NCBI GenBank assembly: GCA_963971225.1
Contig: OZ020267.1
Span: forward strand, 72,531,718-72,595,717
Direction: 5' to 3'
Source: Melieria omissa
Taxonomy: Eukaryota > Arthropoda > Insecta > Diptera > Ulidiidae
Length of the DNA stretch: 64,000 bases
The notes beneath the pieces were generated by a model that was not told where the DNA came from, made no database searches, and saw only the letters and a list, made by a program, of their open reading frames with translations. This document shows, piece after piece, positions 1 to 12,400 of this stretch. Position numbers and translations under genes: made by a program. Positions within the stretch are counted from its first letter, which is position 1, and each line of letters opens with the position of its first letter.

Positions 1-358
1 TGCGCTAATTTTTCTAAACTTGTATTTGACTTAGTCAGGAATGACAATAAATACCATTAATTACAAGCATTCTCATTGCATACTTTTCAGCGCACACACC
101 GAAGAAAACATGCCTCAGCATTAAACATCGTTTGACTTTTTTTAAAAGCTGTGCTCAAAGTGTGCAGTAATCGCTGTCATCCCAGTGACAAACCCTGACT
201 TTTACCCTTGACGCCCATTTAAATATTTTTCGTTATTAACATTTACGCATTTATTAGTAGACGGCAACTCGTGTGTTGACAATACATTTACAACATGTGA
301 ATGGCTGTCAGTCAATTAGCTGTAATTGTAGCTTACACGGCACGTTTACTATACGAGT
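1..358. other. AT-rich DNA, nothing recognised
   Basis: No reading frame, repeat or RNA signal that I can support. It is the left flank of the hAT-type element; its last bases provide one copy of that element's target duplication. Confidence 0.6.
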
Positions 359-614
359 GCATATGTCAGGGGCGTAGCCAGAACTTGGTCATGGGGGGGG
401 TTTTAAAAAATGTTTGCCAGTTTAGTATTATGTTACATGTTTTTTAAGTAAAGTGCACTTTCCAAATAGGGCATTTTGTTGTGTCTTATGTGACTTAATG
501 CATTAAAAACTAAATTTTTTCCCTGATTTTTAGTAAAAATTTCATGAAAATTGGTGGACTGAAAGCAAAGTTATTGCATCTGAAGTGGAAGTATGTTTGT
601 GTCATCGTACAAAA

Positions 615-821
615 ATGTGCATCGAACAAAGATCCAATATTAACTATTGTTTTAAACATGTTTAAACTTTAACCGAAGCATTTAAATTGATGGACCAAGT
701 TTATGGTGATGTTTGTTTATACCGTGGTGGAGTTCATAAGTGGTAAAAGCGATTTAAAAACGATTGTCAGAACATAAATGATGACCAACGAGTTAGCCAA
801 CTGAATCCGCGATTCCCGTAG
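615..821 (+). pseudogene. mariner transposase, N-terminal fragment
   Basis: Read from 615 in one frame, the translation contains QRSNINYCFKHV, then a stop, TLTEAFKLMDQVYGDVCL, then HKW, a stop, KRFKNDCQNINDDQ. This is the order and spacing of the N-terminal helix-turn-helix of mariner transposases (EAF-LM--VYGD-CL ... W-KRFK-G--DI-DD-R). Two in-frame stops and a terminal stop at 819 make it non-functional. The C-terminal piece lies at 1469-1633, with the TTAA-flanked MITE between, so both probably belong to one old mariner copy. The catalytic domain is missing. Assignment rests on recognised motif order, not on a search. Confidence 0.65.
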
Positions 822-891
822 ATCATAACTGGGTGGTAATGCATAAAAGATAAGCCAAAATCTTCATTGAAATTCTTGAAATTGGATTTAA

Positions 892-1328
892 CCTTCGCTT
901 TACTTATACCCACCCGGGTGATCTTTTTAATATTCATGTTTAATATCTGCACAAATTTTAAGGTAATTTTCAATAACATGAACAAATATTTTTTGAAATT
1001 ATGTTCATGTTTAAACTTGAATTTTGTAATTTTGTATACAAATGTATCTGGGTGATCCCAGGCGCTTTCGCTACCATTTTGATTAAAACTCACGATAAAT
1101 TTTGTTTGTGTACCTCATTATGTGTTCAATAAACTCTCTGAAAAGAAATCTTCTAATATTTTCCATAGTCTCAAAATAAATCATTAAAGTTAGGCTTTTT
1201 TTTTTAAATAAGAACTATCGCCAGAGGAAGATACTAAATACTGAAGTATGAAAAAAATGTTTAAGTATTGTGAGTTTTACTCAAAATAGCAGCGGAAGTG
1301 CCTGGGATCATCTTTAGTAAGGCGAAGG
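892..1328. mobile_element. piggyBac-like MITE (TTAA duplication)
   Basis: A 437-bp element is flanked on both sides by TTAA (888-891 and 1329-1332). The left terminus is CCTTCGCTTTACTTAT and the right terminus, reverse complemented, is CCTTCGCCTTACTAAA. A longer inverted match joins 1052-1093 to 1270-1309, so the left arm appears split by about 135 bp of inserted DNA; the word gggtgatc occurs on both sides of the split. There is no coding capacity. TTAA duplication with CC-starting termini is typical of piggyBac-type elements. It lies between the two mariner fragments. Confidence 0.7.
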
Positions 1329-1468
1329 TTAAGCATTTCATAGCATAAATTTATTGCATTTTAACTGAACATTTGACTATCGAAGGATGCCATCCCATCT
1401 ATTGACACTTGTTTTGACTGTTTTTTTGTTTTCACATGATGTGGCACCGTGCGAATTTCATATTTTCA

Positions 1469-1633
1469 AATAATGCATTTGCCGATGAAAAAAAGCGTTT
1501 TGAGAACGTAGAAACCATCCAAAAGTCTTGTACCGACATCCTGAAGAACATTCCGATCGACGAACTAAACTACTCTTTAGACATGTTTTTAGAACATGCA
1601 AATCGCTGCATTAAGCCTAAACGTGACTATTAA
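1469..1633 (+). pseudogene. mariner transposase, C-terminal fragment
   Basis: The translation includes KKRFENVETIQKSCTDIL, followed by KNIPIDELNYSLDMFLEH and ANRCIKPKRDY with a stop at 1631. This matches the C-terminal region of mariner transposases (RF-N-E-IQ----LK-IP--------W--R---CI---GDYF). It is cut off from its catalytic centre. A related but more decayed copy of the same region lies at 61135-61290. Confidence 0.6.
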
Positions 1634-2036
1634 AAAAACAAATTAGTTTCGGTAAAAAGAGGGTTTTGTTCATATTCTTTAAAATATTTAAAGATGAAAA
1701 GACCTTTTTGCTAATGTGGGAACGTACATACGATGCATAGTGATTGAAAATGTTGACAAATTATAGGCTATGGGGGGGGTTCTGACACCCTAAACCCCCC
1801 CCTTGGCTACGCCTCTGGCATATGTATTCGACGTCGTCAAGTGCAACTGTATGGACGGATGAGTTGAACGTTTGTGTTAACGATTTATTTCGGTGAACTA
1901 ACTAAGGTGAGCTCAGAAGTAATGCGGATTTGTGAGTTTAAGATGGAAACAGAATAAAAAATAAGAATTATGTGGGATGTCGGGACATCTTACTTAAAAA
2001 TTTGTTATTTCTAAGAGGTGGAAGTGTTTCTGCTAT

Positions 2037-3500
2037 TGTGATGTGATGTGATTAGATGTAATGTGATGTGATGTGATGTGATGTGATGTGATGTGATGTG
2101 ATGTGATGTGATGTGATGTGATGTGATGTGATGTGATGTGATGTGATGTGATGTGATGTGATGTGATGTGATGTGATGTGATGTGATGTGATGTGATGTG
2201 ATGTGATGTGATGTGATGTGATGTGATGTGATGTGATGTGATGTGATGTGATGTGATGTGATGTGATGTGATGTGATGTGATGTGATGTGATGTGATGTG
2301 ATGTGATGTGATGTGATGTGATGTGATGTGATGTGATGTGATGTGATGTGATGTGATGTGATGTGATGTGATGTGATGTGATGTGATGCGATTTGATGTG
2401 ATGTGATGTGATGTGATGTGATGTGATGTGATGTGATGTGATGTGATGTGATGTGATGTGAGGTGATGTGATGTGATGTGATGTGATGTGATGTGATGTG
2501 ATGTGATGTGATGTGATGTGATGTGATGTGATGTGATGTGATGTGATGTGATGTGATGTGATGTGATGTGATGTGATGTGATGTGATGTGATGTGATGTG
2601 ATGTGATGTGATGTGATGTGATGCGATGTGATGTGATGTGATGTGATGTGATGTGATGTGATGTGATGTGATGTGATGTGATGTGATGTGATGTGATGTG
2701 ATGTGATGTGATGTGATGTGATGTGATGTGATGTGATGTGATGTGATGTGATGCGATGTGATGTGATGTGATGTGATGTGATGTAATGAAATGTAATGTA
2801 ATGAAATGTAATATAATTTGATATGATGTGATGTGATTTGATGTGAGGTGATGTGAGGGGATGAGATGTGATGTGAGGTGATGTGATGTGATGTGATGTG
2901 ATGTGATGTGATGTGATGCGACGTGATGTGATGTGATGTGATGTGATGTGATGTGATGTGATGTGATGTGATGTGATGTGATGTGATGTGATGTGATGTG
3001 ATGTGATGTGATGTGATGTGATGTAATGTAATGTAATGTAATATAATTTGATATGATGTGATGTGATTTGATGTGAGGTGATGTGAGGGGATGAGATGTG
3101 ATGTGATGTGAGGTGAGTTGATGTGATGTGATGTGATGTGATGTGAGGTGAGGTGATGTGATTTGATGTGATTAGATTTAATGTATGTAATGGAATGTAA
3201 TATAATGTTATGTTATGTAATTTAATGTAATGTAATGTAATGTAATGTAATGTAATGTGATGTAATGTAATGTAATGTAATGTAATGTAATGTAATGTAA
3301 TGTAATGTAATGCAATGTAATGCAATGTAATGCAATGTAATGCAATGTAATGCAATGTAATGCAATGTAATGAAATGTAATGAAATGTAATGTAATGTAA
3401 TTTAATGTAATGTAATGTAATGTAATGTAATGTAATGTAATTTAATGTAATGTAATGTAATGTAATGTAATGTAATGTAATGTAATGTAATGTAATGTAA
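2037..3500. repeat. pentanucleotide array (GATGT)n grading into (TGTAA)n
   Basis: About 1.46 kb of 5-bp repeats. 2037-2783 is almost pure GATGT with scattered single changes. 2784-3175 mixes GATGT, TGTAA and GAGGT variants. 3176-3500 is mostly TGTAA, with a TGCAA sub-block at 3310-3365. A variant block ending in ataatttgatatgatgtg recurs at a 230-bp offset (about 2785-2880 and 3015-3113), so a segment was duplicated inside the array. The minus strand stays open as a histidine/isoleucine/threonine/serine repeat because neither pentamer contains a stop there; this is not a gene. Confidence 0.97.
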
Positions 3501-6500
3501 AAACATTTTCTGTTAATGGCAAAAAAAAAACATAATACAAAATTCTAGTAAACTGCATTATTTCTGCCACAATCCAACCGACCCACACACTTGTTTCCTC
3601 TTATTAGTAAAAAACGGTAGTAATTAAAGAAAAATATCGGTAAAGCTGATTAAAAAGTTAAGTATAACAACTACAACAACAACAACAACAACTAATAGAG
3701 AATTTTTGCATTGCATATTGGCTTGTTAACATTGCATTCACATGAAACAATTAATGGCGCGAATAATAGCTGTCAGTGTCAACACCAATGCTCAAAAGTA
3801 TTTTAATAAAAAGGTCTCACAGCATGTGACAAAAAAAAATTGAAATTGCCAATGATCTATTTGGAGAAAAATGAGGCAAAAATTACATTGTTCGACTTAT
3901 TGTTTTTGTTTTTGTTTGGTATTTCATGCTGTCAATGTTGAAATATTCTCGCATCGCTTGTAATTGATGTAATTAAAATACACACTCGCTTATGAGTGTC
4001 TGTGTGTGTGTATGTATATGTATATCCATATACATGCAAGTGTGTGTGTGTATGTGTTTGGTTTTTGTTAACAGCAAACACGCGCAATTAATTTAATAAT
4101 AACGCAGGTAAGTGGCAGCTACAATGCATGTTTGCCCGGCACCACTTATTGTCAGTTTGAAAACGCCAACATGTCACATTTACACACATACACACACAAA
4201 TACATATTGAAATATAACATTATATGGAAAATCTATTTAAAAATGTCTATGGTACACAAACATAAATGGTAAAAATTAAATATTTATGTGTAGGTACATA
4301 AATCAAATGTGTTGCTTGGTCGGTATTGATGCTACATTGAAATCGGCTTTTAATTATTGATTTTTTAATCTTTCAAGAGCTAGTCTATGTAAAAAATATA
4401 CAAAAATGTATAAAAGATAGATATTGGCTTTTAATATATATTTTCTCTTGTTACACATACGACTGCTTGACAAAAATAACTAAAACGAGCCTTAAAAATG
4501 TTCTAAAGTACCCTAAATCTTTGACTCAAACAATCGACCAGGCAACTCTAGAGTTAACAATGTTTTGGGACTCAGAACACTCAACATGTTTAAATCTGAT
4601 AGTTTCCTGATTGAAATTGGTACTTTTTGTTAACGAACTTTATCAATGTTCTGGTATTTAAAATACGTTTGAAGGTAATGAAAAAACGGTTCACAATCCT
4701 CTGATTGAAGATGAAACTATCTACTCGATGTTGCAAACGAATTTTTAAATTTTAGTAAATGCAAAATTCTGCAGCGAATTCGATACTGAATGACAATCTC
4801 AAACTTTACACTACTCAAAAGTCTATTAGTAAGGAAGTTGTGACTTCAAAATCAAAAGTAAAAAATTAATAAAAAATCAAATTTATTGCTGTTAAAGGAT
4901 TCCACTGTTCACATGCTCATGCAAATTTAAGCCGTGGGGAATAAATTGTGTAAACTGTTGTGAACAAAGACATTATTCAGCTTAATACGAAAACAATGAC
5001 ATAAAAAGTATCGAAGTATGTAGATGTAACGCTGCATTTCTACTATAAACTGTGCACACTATGGGATTAATTTGTCTTTGATTTATTGTCATTTTGAAAA
5101 TACTTAAAAATTTCAAATATATATACTTAAATTAAAAAAATTTCTTTAAATATTACATGTTGTGCAATAAAACAATTGTGAAAATCAAATGAAAAAGGAA
5201 TGCCTTGTTAAAGCGACCAACTGTAAATCATGACTGAAGGTCTCAAGTCCAAAAGGTGCCAATGAGAAAAGGTCGCCGAGATTGGTTTCAATTGATTTCA
5301 AAGGGAGTCATATGAACGAGGGTGAGTGAGTAAACTAAATTCCATATTAAATGAAATTCTTCTATACAATTTAGGGTCCTTAGAATGTTCGCGAGTAAGC
5401 AGAGTAAGAGCAAAAACTATGGCCCTGTATTGGCAACAATATCTTCTGTATGAATGATGAAGCTTTGGCGAAAAAAGGTATGACGCGTTAGTTGCAGATC
5501 CAAGGCGAAAATAGAGACCATGTTATCAGTGAAAGGATCAAATTCAAAATGTCCTACCATCGCTTGGTGTAAATAAGTGGAGAAGGGGTACCAAAAGCAA
5601 AGCGAACTTTACTTGAACAACTTTTTTCTATAATTTATGGAGTCTAGCTAGTCGACTCAATGCGTTGGGTCTTTAAATTGGTTTTGTGAGTAAACGAATT
5701 TAAGTATGGATTTTTAAGCTCTCCTTTGGAGCAACTAGTCATACCTGTCGGCTTATCTACGTTCTGTTTGAAGTATAAAAAAAATGCGAATATTCTTCTA
5801 GCTTTATTGGTTTGGAGTGAAGCACAATAGGATTGTTTCCATAAGGCGTTGAGATTGAGATTGTTTGAAATGAGTGGCAATAGGTACACTTTATTTAGTT
5901 TACTGGTGTTTGAGATTAGCTCAGATATGAGTTCGAAGTGGCTTCAGTGATAGTTCAAGTACCTCTGATATATTCTTAGTTATTATATTTTGTATACATC
6001 AACTGCAACTTAGCTCGGTCGATCAAATGTAGAACCATTCTATCCAACCTTCCTTTCTATCGCTCATTCGTTTGTGCTCAATTCGTGCTCCAAGCTATAT
6101 GTCGAACGCTCGACCACTGCCCACATGTCACTTTTATAACTACTTCAATCAATTTTCCGTATTCTCGAGCTTCCGTACGCTAAAAGCATTGGACCAATGT
6201 TCGGTAGCGCCTTCGTCACACTTTAATGCGCGTTTGCAATGCTTGATGGCCGCCTGGCATTTTCACCTTCTTTTCTTAATTTCCGCATTTTCAACACTAC
6301 TTATTTATTTGATTGCTTCGCTTTTTTTGGTTGTGCTTTGTTTTGGTTTTCTTCTATTGGCGCCACACTCAAGCGACCAGTAACCAGCTTAATTTATACC
6401 CTGACCATTTGTTGAAAGCAACTTTAGAGGCTGTAATCAATCTTGGGGCCAACATGTGGTTTCTTTTTGCAGTTTTTGCTGCTGCTTAGCGTCGGCCATG

Positions 6501-6764
6501 CGCTGCATTTCGAAAGACGTGCTTTATGCGGTCTCCTAGCCGCGTCCGTGTCCTGCTTCGCAACACTTGCTCGCCCACTTTATTTCATTTCAGCTTCGCT
6601 CCGCTGCAAAACCATAAGAAGCAGTCAGCGGGTAAAGAGTTCGAAGCGTTTAGCGAGGAGTGGGGGGTAGGTGTGGTAAAAGCGAAATAAAAGTGCACGA
6701 AATCTGCTCATTGTATGCGCGTTAGTGCTGTGCAAGGTGGCATAATGTGCGCGGCAATTGTTGG

Positions 6765-6766
<2 letters not shown>
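3501..6766. other. AT-rich non-coding DNA with minor simple repeats
   Basis: No supportable gene. A short CAA tract lies near 3668-3692, and GT/AT-rich microsatellite stretches near 3995-4060. Open frames around 6072-6670 are short, have no recognisable domain, and show no paired splice or poly(A) architecture, so I do not call them. Confidence 0.5.
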
Positions 6767-6795
<29 letters not shown>

Positions 6796-6826
6796 TGTGG
6801 GTGTGGGTGTGTGGGTGTGGGGATAG
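6767..6826. repeat. (GT)n / (GTGTGG)n microsatellite
   Basis: An uninterrupted GT run that changes into GTGTGGGTGTGG-type units. Confidence 0.95.
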
Positions 6827-7556
6827 CGCGAATTTCCGGTAGGCGTTCAGCGGTGGCGTCGACTTACTTTTCTATTTACACTTTATGCCAGAGCATGCAT
6901 ACATATGTACTATATATATATATACATATGTCTATGTATGTATGGATGTGATTGTATAAAACTGGCTGGTCTGAAAGGTGTATTTATTTATTCTACGCTT
7001 TATTTTCTAGCCGGAATTTCTCTCTTCCACCTAATTTGCTGTTACGTATTTTTCTTAATTTTTTTTTGTAGTAGTTTTTGTGGCCAAATTACGTAATGAC
7101 TAAAGCATAAATTTTCGCTATTCGAGCAAGAAATTCGTTATATAACAATTGAATTTGGTTTCCTTATAAATATTGAATAAGTATACTTTGCCGCACTCGT
7201 TAATTGCAAAACAGATACTTAGCTTACTTAGTTTGTTGATTTTGATGCTGTACAAGTTCAACATTTTTATAAGCAAACTTAATCCATTACTGCTGAATGA
7301 ATATTAAATATGCGCAAAATGTTGCATATGCACATTAGACTGGATTTAGTGCATGATTTTTCGATCGTATGGGAGACGCCCTCCGGTGGTGAATTTCTGA
7401 ACCTTAATTAATTTTGTATTTTTTGTACTCACGACTGTTGGCGATCACTGAACAAATCATTGAAATCGTTTCAGTAGTTTCCGAAATACGATGTTTTCTC
7501 GCTTACTGAACTACTAGATTTGCAAGTGGGGAGCCAATGGCATAGAAAATGGCCAG

Positions 7557-7785
7557 TTTTGTATGGCAGCCCCCATAAGACTTGTAGATAGCGGGTAGGT
7601 ATGTTTGGAAGAAACATTCGGAAGGGAAAATAAATGGGTATCGGTCATACATTTGATCCATCTGGGGTCAACCTGGGAGCAATGGGAACCCATTTTATAA
7701 AAAACGATCCTTTTGTATGGGAGCCCTATTAAGGGTTGGAAATAGGGGGTGAGTATGTTTGAAAGAAATGTTCACTAAAGAAAAC
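7557..7785. repeat. Two-copy degenerate direct repeat (~154-bp period)
   Basis: The motif TTTTGTATGG(C/G)AGCCC starts at 7557 and again at 7711. In both copies it is followed by a similar tail (ggtaggtatgtttggaagaa and ggtgagtatgtttgaaagaa). It is probably part of an old dispersed element that I cannot classify. Confidence 0.5.
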
Positions 7786-10267
7786 TAGAAGAGTCGGCCA
7801 TAGATTTTAACCCTCTAAGAGCAACTTCTGACGAGTTGAGGAGCAACTTGTCGAATTTTCCAGCTTGTTTGCGAACTTTGACCTCGATGCGAAGCCATTG
7901 AGCCCCACCCTAGCCCAGAAATTGTTTGCCTCATGCACTATTTCACCAAACTGCATAAAATCTGAGGTTGCGGAGCATCGAGAACCCATTATTAAGAATC
8001 TCCATACATGCAACACAGATGATTTTCGTACAACAACAAAGGCAGTGAAGCACAGTTTGTGGTTTATATATTGAAAGGTTTTTAAAAACAAAAATGTATT
8101 AAGTTTAAATAAAAAATAAGGAATACAAAAATTGAAAAATTTTGATAAATTTAGGGCAATGCATTGCTAGTATCATTTTATCATAGTTTTCATAAAAAAA
8201 AAATTGCAAAGCGTAACTCAATTGTAAGTCAGTTTCGAGGTTTTCGGCAGCCCGAATTTTACTACTTTCATATAATTTTTTTTATTTTTAGGTTAATTTT
8301 TTTAGTTTTTTTTTAACTTGTTATTTATTTATTTATTTTATTTATTATTATTTAAAATTTTTTTTTGTTTTAATTTTAAATTTAGTCCGAACCAGGTGTG
8401 AATTTTATCTTCATGACTCTGAATATAGGTGTCAGCTCGATAAATAGAGCTTACTTCTGAAATCAAAAACTATAATATAATAAAAAATAATATAATATAA
8501 TATATACAACTTCAGTTGGACCTGTTTTTTGTTTTAGAAGTCCTTGGTTTTCCAAAAATTGATCTTGTTGTCTGCTATGCCAAAGCAAAGCCGCAAAACT
8601 CAATGTTGAACTTGTGTGACTTTGAAAATGTCAACTATGGGTTTAGCTGTCTTCAACGAGGAGGAATACCTATGTTTAATTTAATCTTTTTGCTATAGCA
8701 GAATACCCCAGATTTTCAAAAATAGGTCGGTCTGGTTGTTATCTCAACGAAAAGCCCAGTAAAGCAACAACAGAATTGTTATATTAGCATTCAGTCATTC
8801 ATTCAGTCTGATCGTTTACGTATCAGCGTTTTTCTGAAGCGCAGTTCGTAAACTAAAAGTAATGGTTGCCTTAAATTGTGACATTTTCTTGTAGTAGATT
8901 TTTCTAGCTTTCTAAAAATGTGTAGAGTTTTGTTGCTATCCTTTTGACAAGCCGAGAGAATAAATATTATAGGACAACTTTAGAAAACATCTGCTTTCTA
9001 CCGCTGTGTTTCAATACCTGTAGCTCCTAAATCAGATTAAATAAATGATTTCATTTGCTGCTGATCTATAATAAAAATCATCAGCTTTTTTTTTTTAAAG
9101 GGTTTATTTGATTGAAAAGCAATCAGTATGATCGATATATGCATCAGAATTGCTATTGAACGAATTTTCTAAACCAGAACAAATGTTCCAAACCTTACAC
9201 TTTTATAGAAGAACTTTTCAGCTTTCCAAAAATGGGTCCATCCCGCTGCAATCTTTAAGAGAAGATGAGAAACTCGATGTTCAAGTGCCAAATTAAAAAA
9301 GTCGGCCATAAGCTTGTAGCTTATAACACCATGCAACAGTACTTTTGACCCATCCAAAAGATTATATAGACATAAGAATATAAATAATTTACAGTAATTT
9401 AGCATAATCAGTTTTTCATTTTCTGATCTGTTGTCCTTTTAAAAGGACTTTAAAATTTCAAGGACATACACCTTTTTTTTAATACTTGCGATAAGGCAAT
9501 CATAAAGATTGAAAGTGGGTACCAAATGAAAGAAGAAGTTTGTTGCTATTTAACTAAATTTTCAATTTTGAACTTTTAGTACCAAAATAAGTCCGGAAAA
9601 TGTCGACGATGCTCCAAAAAGTGAATAGAGAATAGAACACAGTTCCCAATAAGTTTTTAATACTATCTAAGAATACAATTTAATAGTTCCAAATGGGTTC
9701 TGGGAGCCTTAATCCACAGTTGCCTTAGTACGCTTGTAAACATTTTTGTTTAAATAATGTTCACTGAACTTAATTTGAAAGTTGATTGGTTACTCATAAT
9801 GCTTTCCCTCTTCAAACAAGGAAACATTTTGTTGATTGGATGACAAATGGTTGATGAGAATAATGAATGTAAGGAAAATGGTTGAAGAGAGGACCGACCT
9901 ATGTGGTTCTCTAGTGCCAAGGAACCGCTTTTCTAATAAATATCACATATCTAAAATATCTAAAACATCACATCTAGGTCTTTCATAAAAGAAGCGTTGA
10001 ATTCGAGAAGAACGATGTCAAAGGAGATAGGAGAAAGAAGTTTTAGTAATTAAAGCTAAAAATTACTTTCAACAAAAAATTCAAAATTCAAAAATTACTT
10101 TATCGTTGAAATTATAAAACTTAACATCGCCTAATGGTCGTTGCCTTTTGAAAGAATTTGACTATAAAGTACAAGGGATTTCATTTGGGGGAGATGAATT
10201 TGTGTTCAACTTTTGAGCTCAATTCCATGTTAAACCACTTTTTGCAGCAGCATTTTTTGTATTAGGG
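7786..10267. other. AT-rich DNA with weak, old repeat traces
   Basis: The phrase (T/A)G(C/A)TTTCCAAAAAT recurs loosely near 8548, 8712, 8912 and 9222, suggesting a decayed repeat. The stretch 9350-9475 resembles 58405-58530 (shared gattatatagac, then cagtttttcattttctgat, then aggacata), so it belongs to a dispersed family. No gene is supported. Confidence 0.4.
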
Positions 10268-10312
10268 GGAAGATTTGAACCCCAAAACCCCTCTGTGTAT
10301 GCCACTAGCCTT
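10268..10312. mobile_element. hAT MITE right-end relic
   Basis: The sequence ccccaaaacccctctg followed by tgtatgccactag resembles the right end of hAT MITEs (reverse complement CTAGTGGCATACACAGAGGGG-like). No left end or target duplication was found, so this is at best a truncated copy. Confidence 0.3.
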
Positions 10313-11683
10313 TGGTAAGTTGGCAGCTTTGGATAGTTCACAAGACTGAAGGTTTCATGCGCCTAGGAAAGCAACGGATTCAAAGTTCATTGTGGTCGTG
10401 TATTCTTGTGAAAGAGATGCAGTAGTTTTAATGAGAGTTATTTCAAATTGTACTGAGAGTTCCTTATTTTGCATAATTAAATAAAATAATAAAAAATTTT
10501 GCAAAATTATTATTGGAAAAATTGCATAAACGTATTTAGCATTCGATGTAGCTAAAATAGTACAGAAAGACAAGAAATGAACTCAACCCATAGAAAATGG
10601 CATTCGATTTCTAAAACGCATAGAAACACAATGGATCCAACAGGGTTGCCTCCCTATAACCTCACCTAACCTAGTCGTACTTAACCTAATCTTACTAATT
10701 GAACTCGTCAGCAAGAAGCTAAAACACCCATGAAAATCCGCACAACTTTATGCATTCGTAGATAAGGTGAATCGCTTTTAGCTTACAGCTTCTGTCAAAT
10801 TGCATCCATATTCGAGCACAGCGCCACCGAATAACCGTTATTGTCGTAAACTCAAATGCCGACATATTTTTCGCTAATGTGATTATGTGTCAACTACCAG
10901 TCAGCTGTCAGGCCACCATTGAAATAAAAAGCGCCCAATCGACTAACGTTGTCGCCAACTGGTTCGTAAGCGATTTGTACGAATGTGTGCGTACGTAAAT
11001 TTTTCACTGTCAAAACTTTGGTAATTGAATTCGCTGCACTTCGCCCCGCATCACACTGCCGCTGCAGGTAACTACAACAGTTGGCCATAAGTTGCTAGCG
11101 AGCGTTGGCGAAAATTGTCAGAGTGCGCGCAAAAACGCCAAACTAGCTCAACTAGCGAGCGACACAAATCCAAGTGCCAACAAACTGCACTCAATGGTGC
11201 GTACTTTACAAGCGTCAAGGCTGCTCGGGCACGTATGGCGAAAAACTTGCAAGTCGTAAAAATGCGACAATGGCCGCATGCGCAGAACACTCGCTGTCAT
11301 TGATATCAGCGAGCGAGCTAGCGAGCGTTGAGTGGAGCGAGAGGGGATACAGCAGCGAGTTGAAAAAGGGGAGAGGGGTAAAAGTGAAAAGAGGCAAAAG
11401 GAAAGAGGAGGTAGGGCGGACAGACAAAGAGTAGTCAACGTAAAAGCAGAAGTGGCACAAATTAAAGAAAAAACTTGCTACTACCAATTTGCTAGCAACG
11501 GACAACTGACAAAAAGGTTGCCCAAAAAGCAAATTTTGAGAATGAACCATTTGTCATTTGCATGTAAAGCTGTGGCGGCTTTTGTAAACACTCTACATTC
11601 GGTCTATGCGAAATGTTCTATTTGGTGTGAGGTTTATGTGAGAAACGATTTTTTTGATCGAAAAGTGTAACTTTGAAATGAGT
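10313..11683. other. Non-coding or unassigned DNA
   Basis: 10640-10690 carries AACCTAACC-like repeats of the kind left by LINE 3' ends. 10880-11480 is less AT-rich and has many GCGAG/GAGCG words and overlapping short open frames on both strands. That could be a host 5' exon or promoter region, but I see no motif that proves it. Confidence 0.35.
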
Positions 11684-12400
11684 TCAGATATGTTTTATCC
11701 CCTTAATTAAATTCTGCACACCCTCTTTTGTAACGGCAATGCTGGCCTTTAGCCCGTTTTTTTTTAAGCCCTTGACGTCAGCGGCAACTCGACCTTCCTT
11801 CTTTAAATTTCGCTTGACAAAAGCCCAATATCTCTCTATAGAGCGGAATTCTGGAGCGTTTGGCGGATTCTCCTCTTTTGCAACATAATTGACAATGTAT
11901 AAGTGATGGTTTAGACACTCTTTCTTGTAAATCTCAGCAGATATAGTACCCTTTGTAAAGAAAGGAGAAGTTCTGAGGCCGCAAGAAGGACTTTCTTGCC
12001 AACTTTTCAATTTCAATTTTTGACACTGACAGGTCGACAGAACCACCTTGCTGCTTTGTGTAAAATTGGGGACCTGGTAATGTTCTTGAGTCCATTTTAA
12101 TATAAGTTTCGTCATCCATCACAACACACTCAACAACATTCTGATGCATGCGACCGTACAATTTTTTAAGCCTTTCACTTGTCTTTTACTTTTTTTGGGT
12201 ACCTTTTGTTTTTTGTAAGTTTTTAGGTTATGCCTTTGCTTCACTCTTTGAATCATAGCGGCTCTTGTTATAGCTTTTTTTGCTAAATCTCGTACAGACA
12301 TTGAATTGTTTTTTCTTAATAATGTTAGCACTTCTTTTTCAAGTTTTGGGTTACTTGGACATTTTTTCTCCCACTTTTTGGCAAATCTTTGAGAGAACAA
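11684..12400 (-). pseudogene. Tc1/mariner (ITmD37E-like) transposase, internally deleted
   Basis: Three overlapping frames read on the minus strand form one transposase. An N-terminal helix-turn-helix (NNSMSVRDLAKKAITRAAM, at about 12320-12240) is followed by the first catalytic aspartate motif VVMDDETYIKMD (near 12120), then KGTISAEIYKKECL, and finally the catalytic glutamate motif PEFRSIERYWAFVKRNLK. In the family a WPD-type motif with the second aspartate sits between ECL and the VPKEANPP-like segment. Here ECLNHH runs almost directly into YVAKEENPP, so that motif is deleted. There are also frameshifts near 12150 and 11970. The element is dead. I could not define its terminal repeats. Confidence 0.75.

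Larger units (their letters stand above)
359..1825. mobile_element. hAT-type element with 8-bp target duplication
   Basis: The element proper is 367-1817 (1,451 bp). Its left end begins CAGGGGCGTAGCCAG and the reverse complement of its right end begins CAGAGGCGTAGCCA, followed on both sides by long G/C homopolymer runs. It is bounded by a perfect 8-bp direct repeat, gcatatgt, at 359-366 and 1818-1825. Short CAG-starting inverted termini plus 8-bp duplications are the hallmark of hAT transposons. No hAT transposase is encoded, so it is non-autonomous. Its interior instead holds pieces of a mariner transposase and a TTAA-flanked MITE. Confidence 0.85.

Noticed and set aside
2033..3355. 440-residue minus-strand frame rich in HITS repeats
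   Set aside because: It is the translation of a stop-free pentamer microsatellite.
6072..6670. Two overlapping-region frames with hydrophobic stretches
   Set aside because: Composition of T- and C-rich DNA; no conserved motif, no splice or poly(A) context.
7807..8091. Complementary frames on both strands, 94 and 69 residues
   Set aside because: No recognised domain and the two frames mirror each other; probably a fragment of an unclassified repeat.
10894..11670. Cluster of short frames on both strands
   Set aside because: Mutually overlapping frames in a GAGCG-rich segment; no protein family recognised. A host promoter or 5' exon is possible but unproven.
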